In this document: positions 1 through 12,639 of the stretch, piece by piece | How the letters are laid out: every line of letters begins with the position of its first letter | How positions within the stretch are numbered: the first letter of the stretch is position 1 | Assembly (NCBI GenBank): GCA_002914805.1 | Contig: JXTB01000003.1 | Coordinates: forward strand, 585,168-649,167 | Source of the DNA: Parasponia andersonii | Lineage: Eukaryota; Streptophyta; Magnoliopsida; Rosales; Cannabaceae | Length of the DNA: 64,000 bases | Reading direction: 5' to 3' | Made by a program: the position numbers and the translations under genes | Notes under the pieces: generated by a model | What the model was told of the DNA's origin: nothing | Database searches by the model: none | Seen by the model: the letters and a program-made list of their open reading frames with translations, nothing else

Positions 1-428
1 TCAATTTATGTTAGGAGTAATATATCAACTTGTCTAGGTATTTTCACTTATGTCTTGGAAAGGATTTTGTGAATACATTCGAATTCTCGGTTGACAACTC
101 TAGGGATTAATTAATTTAAGAGAGAAATTATGAATTAGCATGACAAAAGAATGGTTGGAGAATTAATAAACCTAGACATTTTTCTTATTGATTTACCTTT
201 TATTCATTTGTATGATAATTTAGTTTCTTTTATTTTATTTCTTCAAAATCTATATTTCAGTTGTTTGGATAAAGTTAGAATTGACTAATTTTAATACTTA
301 GTTTAGACTTAATAATCAATCCTCGTAAGTTCGACACTCTAACTTCTAAATCTATATTACTTGTGACCGTGTGCACTTACACAAAAGTATATGAATTTAT
401 AGTTGCATATTCTGACGAACAAGTTTTT
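1..428 (+). mobile_element. LTR (3' part) of a Gypsy-like fossil element, body A
   Basis: The segment aligns by eye with about 7,477-7,910 and ends just before a tRNA-Asp-type primer binding site. In the first 170 bases roughly one position in seven differs between the two copies, so the element is old (millions of years at usual plant rates). The window starts inside the LTR, so its 5' end is not visible. Superfamily is inferred from the primer type and the gag-like protein downstream. Confidence 0.6.
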
Positions 429-450
429 GGCGCCGTTGTTGGGGATTGAA
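429..450 (+). other. Primer binding site of the tRNA-Asp type
   Basis: The stretch TTGGCGCCGTTGTTGGGGA at about 430 is close to the complement of the 3' end of plant tRNA-Asp, the usual primer of Athila/Tat/Ogre-type Gypsy elements. A diverged counterpart sits at about 7,912-7,925. It marks the LTR/internal boundary of body A. Confidence 0.7.
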
Positions 451-1185
451 ATATTAATTCTTGTTAATATTAATACCAATCGATTCTAGCATTAATTCAA
501 ACTTTTCATTTATTTATTTATTTATTATTTTAGGTATTTTTCAATAGCGTACTACGGTTATTATGGAGATGGAGACATGATGTACATCATTGATCAATTG
601 TATGAATCTTTCATAGCTATGAGCACTCAATTGAGCGAAGTGAACAAGAAATTAGAAATCATAGATAACTGCTCAAGTGAGTGAATTGACCAAGAAGGTA
701 GATACTTTGAGTGCACTAGCTTCTCATTGTCCATTCATAAATTGCTACATATGTCGAAGAAGCCACCCAAGGGAGAGATGCCCAATTAATTTCCAACCGG
801 TACACTTTATTGTGAATGGTCATATGCAACAAAGTAATCTGCACTCAAATTTCTACAATCCGAGTTAGAGCGTATATTATGATTACTCTTGGCGCAATAA
901 TCAAGGTTCATCACTGTACTTTTATGACGAGTCTATGTTATCATTGGAGTTTTCTCATCAACTATCTAAGCAAAAAGAGAAGCCATCATTGGAGGAGGTG
1001 CTTGAGAACTACATAAGAAGAATAGACGCATACCTCCTAAAGCAAGAGGAAAAGCAATCCTTAGAAGACATAATGATACAATAAATACAAAGAATGGATG
1101 TTTTCCTCCAAGAGTAAAATACCTCTATCTGAAATCTTGAATATCAACTAGGCCATCTTGCTACAATCATCAACTATCCCGAAGG

Positions 1186-2891
1186 TGTTGGGATAATTGT
1201 AAAAAATAGATTTCTAATTTTACTTTTTTAGTATAAACAACTTTCTTTTATATGCAATTATGACATTTGCTAGATTAAATTGTCTCAGTTAAATAGTTTA
1301 TTTATCTGAAAAAGATTCCATGACTTTATTTGTATATAAAGAAATAAACATAATTAAATGTTAATTATAGAGAGACTTGTTTCTTTATCTAAGTCTAAAT
1401 TAATTAGTTCATAATCTGTAAATAAAGATGGAATATTTTATTTACTAAAGAGTGTAGTATTCATCTATCTCAACTGGAATGATGTGTCTCAAATCATTGA
1501 AGTGTCTGACTTCTGAAAGAAACACTAGTGTAACATAAATAAGTTATGTGTATTGAATAGGACCAGGTAATATAAGGAATTGGAGTGTTGTAACTCAATT
1601 ATTATATTACTACAAACTAGCTCTTAATATATAGATCTTAATCCTTGATGTTTGACTGGACTTGCTTTTATAGGTTGTAGCCTTTTGATTTGTTAAGAGA
1701 CTATCCTCTATGAAATTAGAAGCGAACTCTAACATATTAGAGGTTATAATTTATGAATTAATGGGAACACCATATAGTTAAGGACACTATACATTAATGC
1801 CACTTTCAGGTCTTTCAAGATTAATGAAATAATTAAATCTAAGATCTTAGTATTCATTTTATGAATTGGTTGATAATTTTGTCTAAATGGCTATTGAGAA
1901 CAAAATTATCAACAATATTATTTCTTAACAGAAATATGGTAACTTAAAGATAAATATGTGTTGAAAGAGTATTACGGTAATTTCACTTGTCCAACTACGA
2001 CATTGTATAGGGATTCTATATGTGATATAGAATATAGAAGATGTATCGGTCAATTAAGGCTAGTTGACTAAATCTCTATTAAAGGTATGACATTTAATCT
2101 CAGAGTACAGTATTGAGCCTTTAGTAGAGTGTTTCCTTTACTAATAGTATCTATATAAATATCATAATAAGAGTTATTATGTACATATCATACTATTAGA
2201 GCTTAAATTATTTGGATCTATTAGGTCTCTTATCTAGCTCAACAAAACTCATTAATTGGTTGGTGGTATTTATGAAATTAGTTTCATGAAACTGTGTAAA
2301 ATAATAATTCTACACAGAAGTTGGTATTTTTATAAGTAAGTTATATGAGTTGGACATATTTATAAAAATACACCTATAGCCTAAATTGGAGAACAAGCCC
2401 AATCCTAGTTAGACTGGAATTAGCCGTTTTAGGCCAAGGCTGAAATAAGAGGAGAGAAAAAGTTTCTTGCAATCTCACAGTCTCATCTCAAGTCTCAGTG
2501 TTCTAAAAGATCAAGAAGGTATTCTTGATAGTTTTCCAACGAAGGATTCAACTTAGTGCCTACTCGCCTCATCAACCAAGAGCCAAAGTATAGACAAAAA
2601 TATTTAAGGTTGGAGATTTGATCACCATCTACAAAGAGATCGAGGAGGAGTACACTACAAGAGGTAAACCCTAATCTTATCTCTAGGGTTTATGTATCTA
2701 AATTTGATTTATGTTATACATGTTCCTATATACGATATATGCATGATCTATGGTTATCAAAACTATTTTCATGTAAAACTTTTAAAACCTAAATCTGTTA
2801 TTTTTTCCACTGGTTCAAGGTGTGATCATTTGTTTTCCATAATTTACATATATGTATTATTTTTCCTAAGTATTAGGTCAAATTAGCATCA
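1186..2891 (+). mobile_element. Solo LTR (family X, copy 1) nested in body A
   Basis: This 1.7-kb unit starts TGTTGGGAT, ends in CA and is flanked by a 5-bp direct repeat GAAGG (1,181-1,185 and 2,892-2,896). Body B at the equivalent place (about 10,460-10,475) is uninterrupted, which confirms an insertion. It aligns along its length with 8,474-10,272 and, inverted, with about 12,650-15,118. It carries no coding sequence of its own, as expected for a solo LTR. Superfamily (Copia or Gypsy) cannot be told. Confidence 0.75.
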
Positions 2892-4804
2892 GAAGGTACC
2901 TTTCAAGGCAACACCGATTCAATTCCAGAGAAGCAATATTGCACTACTATAAATTATAGTGGTTTTTATAATGATAAGTCGATGTTTAAGCTTTAAGAAA
3001 AAGGAGGAGATGGGATAAATACCACCATGAAAAGTGATTTGGAGTAACAGGGGAATATGAATATGATTTCCTTTGAAGAAAGTCCAATCCCAAGGCCAGC
3101 ATTGATGAGAAAGCTTCGAATTGAAAACCTTGGAGAGGAATTTTCTTGTCCACAACTACTAAATCAACAATTTCAACAAATGGACTCTTGGTAACTCATT
3201 CTCACTATTTCTTCTCTCCTAATTATAGATATAAGGTTTTACATTCTCAAAATAGAAGCTCAAAAGATCACATTCATGCACTGGGATGGTCAATTAATGA
3301 TATAAATGGTAAATCTCATTTGGTCTCAACTTGTGGATAAGCCACAAATAAAAAGACAATCTAAAGCCTTTAATTCAAGCACTTCTTGGGAGGCAACCTA
3401 AGTATATCTTTTCATTTTGGTGTGTTGAGCAGTTCAATGAGTTGGTGCCAATACAAGGAGATCAAACTTCATGCCTATGTACCAATGAGAGGAGTATTCC
3501 TAAACTCATTCTTTTGTTCTTTATTTTTCCAGTATTTTACATGCTAAGTTTGGGAAGGGAGTAAACTTTGTTGGATTGTGTTTTTAGTTAGTGTGTTCAT
3601 TTACTGTGTATATTTTTTTTTCCAGTTGTGTGATTGTATGTTTGAATAATTGGAGATATTTTGTACTTTCTTTGGTGATTATCTAGTCCCAATAATAAGA
3701 ACCTTAGGTGAATTGGTGCATAACTTGTTGAAAAATGTAGATATTAGCTTAGTCTTAGGGATGATTCTTGTGTTAATTCCATTTTGATTGTGAAAGTTTA
3801 TATTTGAGTACAATGCATTGATTTTTTATTTGTGCATGAATCTAGAGAATGTTTATATAAACATGATATTTTGATAACCTCATAAGTGTTAGAATTTCCT
3901 TAATAATCTATTGAGGCAAAATCCTAAATAACATTTCATTAAGGAAAGAATTTAGGCAATTTTTGGACCGTTTGAGTCTTTCAAACTAATCATGATCTAT
4001 TTTATCCCTATAAAGACTTTTTCTTTTTCAACCATATACACATTAGCTTAACCTAAAATAATATCATTTAATCTTTATTTCTTGAGTATATTAATTATTT
4101 TTCTTGAAGTATTATGACCTATGCTATGTTATGGGAGGATGGGTAGAGTGAAATTGAAAAAAAAATTACAAACTTATTTATGAAAGAAAGAAACAAGCTT
4201 ATAGGTGTGCAACTAAAAGAAAAAAAAAAAACAAAAATAAAAACAAAAAATGAAATAAATGTTAGGCTAAGAGTTGATGTAAGAAAAAGAAATTTTGATT
4301 TTTAAAGTATGTGCTTGGTGTGTAAAAGAATAGCTCTACATGAGTCCTAGAGTTAAAATGCTTAAAGGTGATTTGAGCTCATTTTACCTAAATTATCATA
4401 CCTTCACCTAAGCCAACATTACAAGTTTAATGAAGATCTTTTGATCGTAAATGTTGTGTTTATCTACAATAGTAGAGATGGATTTGAAAAGCAAATTCAT
4501 AGAACTTGACTATTACCTTTGAGATTTTGTACCTAATCTATGTTTGCATAAATTTATCTGGATTTTACATAATGATAGGAGAAAGCCATACACACACGTG
4601 CGAAAATCCAATTTGAAATGAGACATACTCTTGAGTTATTCTAAATACCTAGCCAATATTTACACTTTTATTTAAGTTATCTAATTATTTGAGTATTAAG
4701 GAACCAATTAGAAATTATCTGCGTCAATATATTACCTCTTGTGTATTTTTAAGTATTTTTTTTTCTTTTGCTCGAGAACTAGCAAAATCTTAACTTTAGG
4801 GGTA

Positions 4805-7800
4805 TGTTAACTCTATAAAATTGGAGTTATTTAGTACTAATGTACCTTAAGTTTTGCTATGTTCTTGTTTATTTTAAGTTGTTTCAATTATTTTACTAGT
4901 TGTTTTAATATTTTACTTGTTTGTGTTAGTAAGAGAATGAAACAAAGGAATTTGATGTAAAATGAGATGAATTTATGCCTCAAAATGGATTTTTTCAAAC
5001 AATTGGGATCGAAATTGAATTTGAAACGGTTGTAATGCAATAAAAATAAGGCAAATCAGAACTAAAACAAAGAAATAGTGCATCCAAGAAGTCGCGGTGA
5101 CAAACTAGTAGAAAAGTAGTACTGCAACACCAACTCTTGAGAACTTATAGCATCACTGTGCCAAAAATGGCGACGCGGCACCACCTCCTACGTCCCGAGT
5201 CAATAATTTTTGGCTGAGATTAACTTTTTGATGATCCAATGGTCCAAATTCGGCCTACCTTAGATTTGTACGAGCCACCTCTTTCAAACCCTATCTTTGG
5301 AATTGAAAGAGGTATATTATGATAGAGAGAAAGAGGGAAAGGTAGACAGAGAAAGAGAAGAAGAGGAGGAAGAAGAAGATAAAGACATGGTCTATCAACT
5401 TCATTTCTTGATTTCCTCCCTAACATCAATGCCATAGTTTGTACTTAGCTTCTTTTCTTTATTTTCTTGTGAGTTTTTCGTTGTATTTTTTATAATTAGA
5501 GAGTTATATTGTTGATAGTAAATTTTTGTGGGAGGATTCAAGAGAGTAAAAACTAAGTTTGGAAGAGGTGATTGATAACCTCTATGAATACCTTCAAACT
5601 CTTCAAATAGGAGAGATTTTAAAACTCTTTTCTCTTTGATATTTTGAATTTCTTGAATTCATTGTATTAAAATATTGTTGTTCTCAAGTTATGCCATGAA
5701 CTAAATTCCTTTTTGTCTACTTTTACTATATGACCTCACCTAGTAACTTATGTTTATTTATTTCTCTCCTCTTTTATTAATCAAATCCATTGTTGAGTTA
5801 TTTATTTTATCTTGTGTTTATTGCCTCTATTTAATTGATCACTAAATAAATTGTTGAATGAAACTTCTATGAGCTTAGAAAGGGGCTTAGAAATTTGAAC
5901 TTAGGTGAAACAATATAAAATTATTAAGTTTGGGGTATGTTTGCATAAGATGGAAATGATATACTCATATTTATATAATATTTATGTACCTTTTCCATCT
6001 TAATTTTGTGTTTAATTGTTATTCTTCTCACAGTCTTTATCTTAATTTGTGCTATTTTCTTAAATTCAGCAGGTTATAAAGTATTTATGAAAAAGAGAGC
6101 TTAAAGTGGTTATTTTCCTAAATCAATTAGATAAAGACGGCGTGAAGAAAAATAGAATCACATTTGTTTAAATGAGAACCAGTCCGTTTGTTTTTGTAAA
6201 ACAGGGGCCCAATAGCTAATCAATCTTAGATTTGTATAAGCCCATTCCTGTGAATGCAGTAGACTAACATGAGATAAGTCACATTCATGAGTTAATGATG
6301 TAGTGATGGTATTTTGCATGTGAAGAAAAAATAACAAGAATCAATATAGAAGGCAAGTTCAATATAAGGAAACGTGAAGCCTTTGAATCGTCTTGGGCGT
6401 GAATAAAAAAAAAGTGCTTTTCTTAAGGCGGTGGACTCTAATATGATGCTCTTATATATTCAAATGGCCGGTTTGCATAAAAAGATAAGAAAAATAAACA
6501 AAGAACGAGAGCGAAGGAGTCCAGCGGCAGCCACAATGAAAGGTGGGAGTAAGAGATATTAAAATAAACAGAGCAATTGAAGGCCAAATTAGAGGGGGAG
6601 ACTTGTAATTATTCTTAATCATATTTATTTTATTCAAATCTTTGTTTATTTCTAGTTTTCCATTATGTTGTAAATTTTTATTTTTAGTTTTGTTATTTTA
6701 GTTATAAACTAAATTAATTTTCTAGTATTACAATGGGATCTCTATATGTAATTTGAATTATGATGTTTCTTTTTTGATTTTGTAATTTTAATTTAGGAAT
6801 GTTTTATTCTATCTTATTCATAATACTTTTGAATGCTTGATCACCACTTAAATTAATATTGATATTCGGTATAAACTTAGAAGATGAATTTCAGATTTAG
6901 ACATAAATAGAATAATACATAATCATGATTAAGTGGATTTGTATATAATAAAAATATACCTACATAACAAGTGTAATTATTGAAAGACCTTACTTTTAAC
7001 GAATCTTTTCTTAATCTAATTCACATAAGAATATAGTGAGTTGTATTTCTACATGACTATCAGAAGAAGCTTGTAGATATACTAGGGTTCTTTATTGGCA
7101 ATTCGGGTTAAATAGTGATTCAAATAGGGTAACTAGCAATTTTAGGATACATAGAGTGAAAATTGTAATCTTAGGTTCATTTTTATTGGTGAATTAATAA
7201 ATTACTTGTGCTATTTAGTTTTGTTTTATTTATCTCCTTGTTTTCTTTTAGTTTAAATTTTAATTTTAGAATTCTCAATTTTATTGTTTGGATAAATTGA
7301 TAACTAGTCTAGGTTAGTATTTAACAAGTTATAGCAATTTCTTTTTGGGAATGATATTTTATACATCACTTTATTACTTATTCAATACATGCACCTACGT
7401 ATAAAAATCTATAACAAGGAATATATTTATGCAACTTATGCAACCTCTTTGAGAATTACAAAACTTAATGAATCTAATCAATTTCTGTTAGAAGTAATAT
7501 ATTAGCTTGTCTAGGTGTTTTCACTGATGTCTTAGAAAGAAGTTTGTAAATATATTCGAATTCTCAATTAACAACTCTAGCGGATTAATTAATTTAAGAG
7601 AGAAATTATGAAAAAATATGACAAGAGAATAGTTGGGGAATTAGTAAACCTAGACATTTTTCTTATTGATTTACCTTTTATTTATTTGCATGATAATTTA
7701 ATTTCTTTTATTTTATTCTTCAAAATCTATATTTCGGTTGTTTGGATGAAGTTAGAATTGACTAATTTTAATATTTAGCTTAGACTTAGTAATCAATCCT

Positions 7801-7910
7801 CGTAGGTTCAACACTCTAACTCCTAAATCTATATTACTTGTGATCGTGTGCACTTATACGGGAGTGTGTGAATTTTTAGTTGCACATTCTGACCAACAAG
7901 CTTTTAGTGC
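4805..7910 (+). mobile_element. LTR region between fossil bodies A and B
   Basis: This stretch would be both the 3' LTR of body A and the 5' LTR of body B. Its last 430 bases match 1-428. Two starts are possible: about 4,805, after the polypurine-like tract, or about 5,941, where AAGTTTGGGGTA is followed by TGTTTGC, another polypurine/LTR-start pattern. In the second case 4,805-5,940 would be a different or nested LTR piece. No gene is supported here; the open frames are short and lack known domains. Confidence 0.45.
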
Positions 7911-10900
7911 TATTGCCAAGAATTGAAATACTAATTCTTGTTAATATTAATACTAATCAATTCTAGCATTAATTCAATATTTTCATTTATTTATTTAATT
8001 TTTGTTTTAGGTGTTTTTCGATAGTGTACTATGGTTATTATGGAGGTGAAGATATGATGTACATCGATGACTAATTGCATGAATCTCTCATGACTATAAG
8101 CACTTAATTGAACGAAGTGAATAAGAAATTAGAAATTATGGAGTTGACTGCTCAAGTGAGTGAATTGACTAAGAAGGAAAATACCTTGAGTATACTACCT
8201 TCCCATTGTCTATTCATAAAGTGCCAAATATGTGGGAAAAGTCACCCAGGGGAAAGATGCCTAGTTAACTTGCAACTAGTACACTTTATTATGAATGACC
8301 ATATTCAACAAAGTTATCCACACTTAAATTTCTACAATTCGAGTTGGGAGGCATATCATGATTACTCTTGGTGCAACAATCAAGATTTGTCACCATACTT
8401 TTATGACGAGCCTATGTTGTTATCAGAGTTTCCTCATCAACCACCTAAATAAGAAGAGAAGCCATTATTGGAGTGTTTGGATTTTGCCCTAAAATACATA
8501 TTTCCAATTTTACCCTTTTGAGTATAAATAACTTTCTCTTATATACAATTATGATAGTTGCTAGATTAAACTATCTTAGTTGAATAGTTTATTCATCTGA
8601 AAAAGATTCCATGAATTTATATGTATATAAAGAAAAAACATGATTAAGTGTTAATTATGGGGAGACTTATTTCTTTATCTAAGTCTAAATGAAGTAGTTT
8701 ACAATCTGTAAATAAAGATGGAATACTTTGTTTATTAAAGATTGTAGTATTTGTCTATCACAACAGGAATGATGTGTCTCAAATCACTGAAGTATCTGAC
8801 TTCTGATAGGAATACTAATATAACATAAACAAGTTATGTGTATTGAACTAGACTAGGTAATATAAAGAGTTGGAGTGTCATAACTCAATTCTTATATTAT
8901 CATAAATTAGCTCCTAGTATATAGATCTTAATCCTTGATATTTGACTGGACTTGCTTTCATGGGTTATAGCTTTTTGATTTGTTAAAAGACTAATCTCTA
9001 TGAAATTAGAGATGAACTCTGTCATATTGGAGGTTATGGCTTGTGAATTAGTGGGGATACCAAATAGTTAAGGACACTATATATTAATACCATTTTAGGT
9101 TCTTTCAAAATTCATGGAATAATTAATCTAAGATCTTAGTATTCACTTTGTGAATTGGTTGATAATTTTGTTTAAATGGCTATTGAGAACAAAATTATTG
9201 ATAATATTATTCCTTGATAGAAAGATAGTAACTTAAAGGTAAATAGGTATTGGAGGGGTATTACGGTAATTTCACCTATCCAACTATGGTATTGTATAGG
9301 GATTCTATATGTGGTATAGAATATGCTAGATAGATCGATTAATCAAGGTTAGTTGATTAAATCTCTATAAAAGGTATGACATTTAATCTAAGAGTGCAGT
9401 ATTGAGCCTTTAGTAGAGTGTTCCATTTACTAATAATATTTATATAAATACCATAATAAAAGTAATTATATATTTATCATTTTATTGGAGCTTAGATTAT
9501 TTGGATTCATTAGGTCCCTTGTCTAGCTCAATTAAGCTCATTAATTGGTTGGTGATATTTGTGAAATTAGTTTCATGAAACTGTATAAAATAATGATTCT
9601 ATATAGAAGTTAGTATTTTTATAAATAAATTTCATGAGTTGGACATATTTATAAAAATACACCCAAAGCCTAAATTAGAGAACAAGCTTAATCCTAATTG
9701 GACTAGGGTTAGCAGTTTTTGGTCCCATATATATAAGATATATGAGAGAAAAAACTACACAGTAACTCTTAGAGAGTCACACACATAAGGCACAGGGAGA
9801 GAGAGAGTTCGGCCAACCTAGGCTAAGTAAGAGAAAAAAAAAAATTCCTACAATCTCATAGTCTCATCTTACATCCTGGTGTTCCATAGGATCAAGAAGG
9901 TGTTCTTGATCGTTCTCTAACGAAGGTTTTGACTTAGTACTCACTCGCCTCATCAACCAAAAGTAAGAACATAAACAAGAAGATCTAGGGTTAGAGGTTT
10001 GATCACCATCAATAAGGAGATTAAGGAGGAACACGCTACAAGAGATAAATCCTAATCTTATCTCTAGGGTTTTATATCTAGATTTGATTTATATTATACA
10101 TGATTCTGTATATGATGCATGTGTGTTATATGGTTATAAAAAACTGTTTTCATGTAAAAATTTTAAAACCTAAATCTACTAATTTTTCTGATGCGTTCAT
10201 GATATGATCATGTATTTTCCATATCTGCATGCATGCTTGATTTTCCTAAGTTTTAGGTTAATTTTTCCAACATGGAGGAGGTGCTTGAGCACTACATAAG
10301 AAGAATAGATGCATACCTCCCCAAGCACGAGGAAAAGTCATCCTTGGAAGACATAATGATGTAATAAATGCAAAGAATGGATGCTTTCCTCCAAGAGCAA
10401 GATGTCTCTATCCGAAATCTTGAATATCAAGTAGGCCATCTTGCTATAATCACCGAATATCCTGAAGGCACCTTTCATGATAACACTGATTCAACTCCAG
10501 AGAAGCAATATTGTACTACTACAACTTATAGTGGTTGGTATGATGATGAGTTAATAATTGAACTTTAAGAAAAAGAAAGAGATAGAACAATACCACTATG
10601 CAAAGTGATGTGTAGCAATTTGAGAATATCAACATGACATCTTTTGAAGAAAATCCAATCCCAACGCCACCATTGATGAGAAAACTTCGAATTGAAGACC
10701 TTAGAGAGAAATTTTCTTGTCCACAACTGCTAAATCAATAATTTTCAACAAGTGGACCATTGGTAACTCATTCTCACTATTTCTTCTCTCCTAATTATAG
10801 ATATGAGGTATTGTATTCTCAAAATAGAAGTCCAAAAGATCACATTCATGCATTGGAATGGTCAATTGATAATATAAAGGATAGACTTCATTTTGTCTCA

Positions 10901-12244
10901 ACTTGTGGATGAGCCACAAGTAAAAAGGCAAGCCGAAGCTTTTAATTCAAGTGCTTCTTAGGAGGTAATTCAAATATTTCTTTTCATTTTTGTGTGTTGA
11001 ACAATCCAAAAAGTTGGTGCTACTTCAAGGAGATTAAGCTTCATAGCTATGTACCAACGAGAGGAGTATCCCTAAACTCATTCTTTTGTTCTTTATTTTT
11101 CTAATATTTTGCATGCTGAGTTTGAGAAGGGAGTAAAACTTGTTAGATTGTATTTTTGGTTAGTGTGTCCATTTGTTGTGTGTCTTTTATTTTTTTCTAG
11201 TTGTATGATTGTATATTTGAATAATTAGATGTATTTTGTTCTTTCTTTGGTGATTATCTAATCCCAATGGTAAGAACATTAGGTGAATTAGTGTATACCT
11301 TATTGAAAAATACAGATATTAGCTTAGTCTTAGGGATGATTCTTATGTTAGTTTCATTTTGATTGTGAAAGTTTATATTTGAGCACAATACCTTGATTTT
11401 TGATTTGTATATGAATCTAGAGAATATTTATGTAAAAATAATATTTTGATAATCTCACAAGTGCTAAAATATGCTTGATAATCTATTGATGTAAAATCCT
11501 ATAAAATATTTCACTAAGGAAAGGATTTAGGCAATCTTTAGACTGTTTGAGCCTTTTAATCTAACTATGATGTATTTTATCCCTAGTTTACTTATTTTGA
11601 GCCTTGTAGAGCCTTTTCTTTTTCAACCATATATACATTAGCTTAACTTAAAATAATATCATTCAACCTTTATCTCTTGAGTATATTGATTATTTTTCTT
11701 GAAGTATTTTGAACTATGCTATGTCATGGGAGAATGGGGGGAGTGAAATTGAAAAAAAAATTTACGAACTTATTTATGAAAGAAAGAAACAAGTCTGTGG
11801 GTATGCAACTAAAAGAAAAAAAAATGAAATAAATATTAGGCTAAGAGTTTATGTAAATAAAGAGAAATTTTGATCTTTATGGTGTGTGCTTGATATGTGA
11901 AAGAATACCTCTACATGAGTCTTAGAGTTAATATACTTAAGGGTAATTTGAGCTCACTTTACCTAAATTATCGTACCTTTACCTAAGCTAATATTATAAG
12001 TTTAATGAAGACCTTTTGATCTTTAGTATTCTGTTTATCTACATTAGTAGAGAGGGATTTGAAAAGCAAACTTATAGGACTTAACTGTTATCCTTGAGAT
12101 TTTGTACTTAATATATGTTCGCATAAATTTATCTGGATTTTATATAATGATATGCACACATGAAAAATCCAATTTGAAATGAGACATGCAAGTTATTCTT
12201 AATACCTAGCTAATATTTGTATTTTTATTTATGTTATATAATTA
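7911..12244 (+). mobile_element. Internal region of Gypsy-like non-autonomous fossil, body B
   Basis: It aligns colinearly with body A from the primer site to about 12,240 (A about 4,685). It contains two gag-derived stretches at 8,108-8,452 and 10,368-10,568, split by a solo LTR insertion (8,474-10,272). The first has a zinc-knuckle-like CQICGKSHPGERC and a tyrosine/asparagine-rich stretch typical of plant Gypsy gag. The second has the gag-type motif IRNLEYQVGHLA. Homology stops at a 15-bp tandem duplication (12,255-12,284), so the body is truncated before its 3' LTR. No pol domains were seen. It is broken. Confidence 0.6.
8474..10272 (+). mobile_element. Solo LTR (family X, copy 2) nested in body B
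   Basis: A 1.8-kb unit starting TGTTTGG and ending CCAACA is flanked by the 5-bp direct repeat TGGAG (8,469-8,473 and 10,273-10,277). Body A is uninterrupted at the equivalent site (about 980-990). It aligns with copy 1, with about one in ten positions differing by eye, but has an extra ~100-bp block at about 9,720-9,830 containing a TATATATA run. Insertion sites differ between copies 1 and 2, so they are independent insertions into related hosts. Confidence 0.78.
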
Positions 12245-12254
12245 TGTGAGCAAC

Positions 12255-12284
12255 CTGCGCCAACCCATTCTGCGCCAACCCATT
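12255..12284 (+). repeat. 15-bp tandem duplication at the truncated end of body B
   Basis: CTGCGCCAACCCATT occurs twice head to tail (12,255-12,269 and 12,270-12,284), exactly where similarity between bodies A and B ends. It may be a scar of the rearrangement that truncated body B. Confidence 0.7.
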
Positions 12285-12639
12285 CTCCTGTTTTTTTTTT
12301 TAATAAATAAGAGCTAAAAAATTAAAAAAATATAATTAAAAATCTAGAAAAAATTCAGAATTTTAAACTCATTGAAAACATGTTCATAAATCTATCAACC
12401 ATAAAATTCAAAAACACTCGAACCTAATTTTGTTAGAATCACAATTCACAAGTTTTCTCGCCATGTAAAAATAAATAGTATACGTAATTAAACATCATTC
12501 ATCACCATGAATTATTTAACTATCTTAAAAAAATTACTCAAATTCAATCACATAAATTAGATCATACAATTCTAGATCAATATTATGCTATACATATGAA
12601 CATACACTTTTAATACCAAATATTGAATACACATGTATG

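Larger units (their letters stand above)
429..4804 (+). mobile_element. Internal region of Gypsy-like non-autonomous fossil, body A
   Basis: After the primer site comes a decayed gag-like stretch (zinc-knuckle-like CYIC...HP.ERC near 740-780), interrupted by a solo LTR at 1,186-2,891, then a non-coding part. No protease, reverse transcriptase, RNase H or integrase was recognised, so it looks like a large non-autonomous derivative. Near 4,771-4,806 the sequence (CTCGAGAACTAGC, then a purine-rich TAGGGGTA followed by TG) resembles the polypurine tract and 3' LTR start of plant Gypsy elements. It is clearly broken, with several breaks. Confidence 0.55.

Noticed and set aside
429-12244. Possibility that bodies A or B are complete retrotransposons
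   Set aside because: No pol domains were recognised in either body, and both are interrupted or truncated by other insertions and rearrangements.
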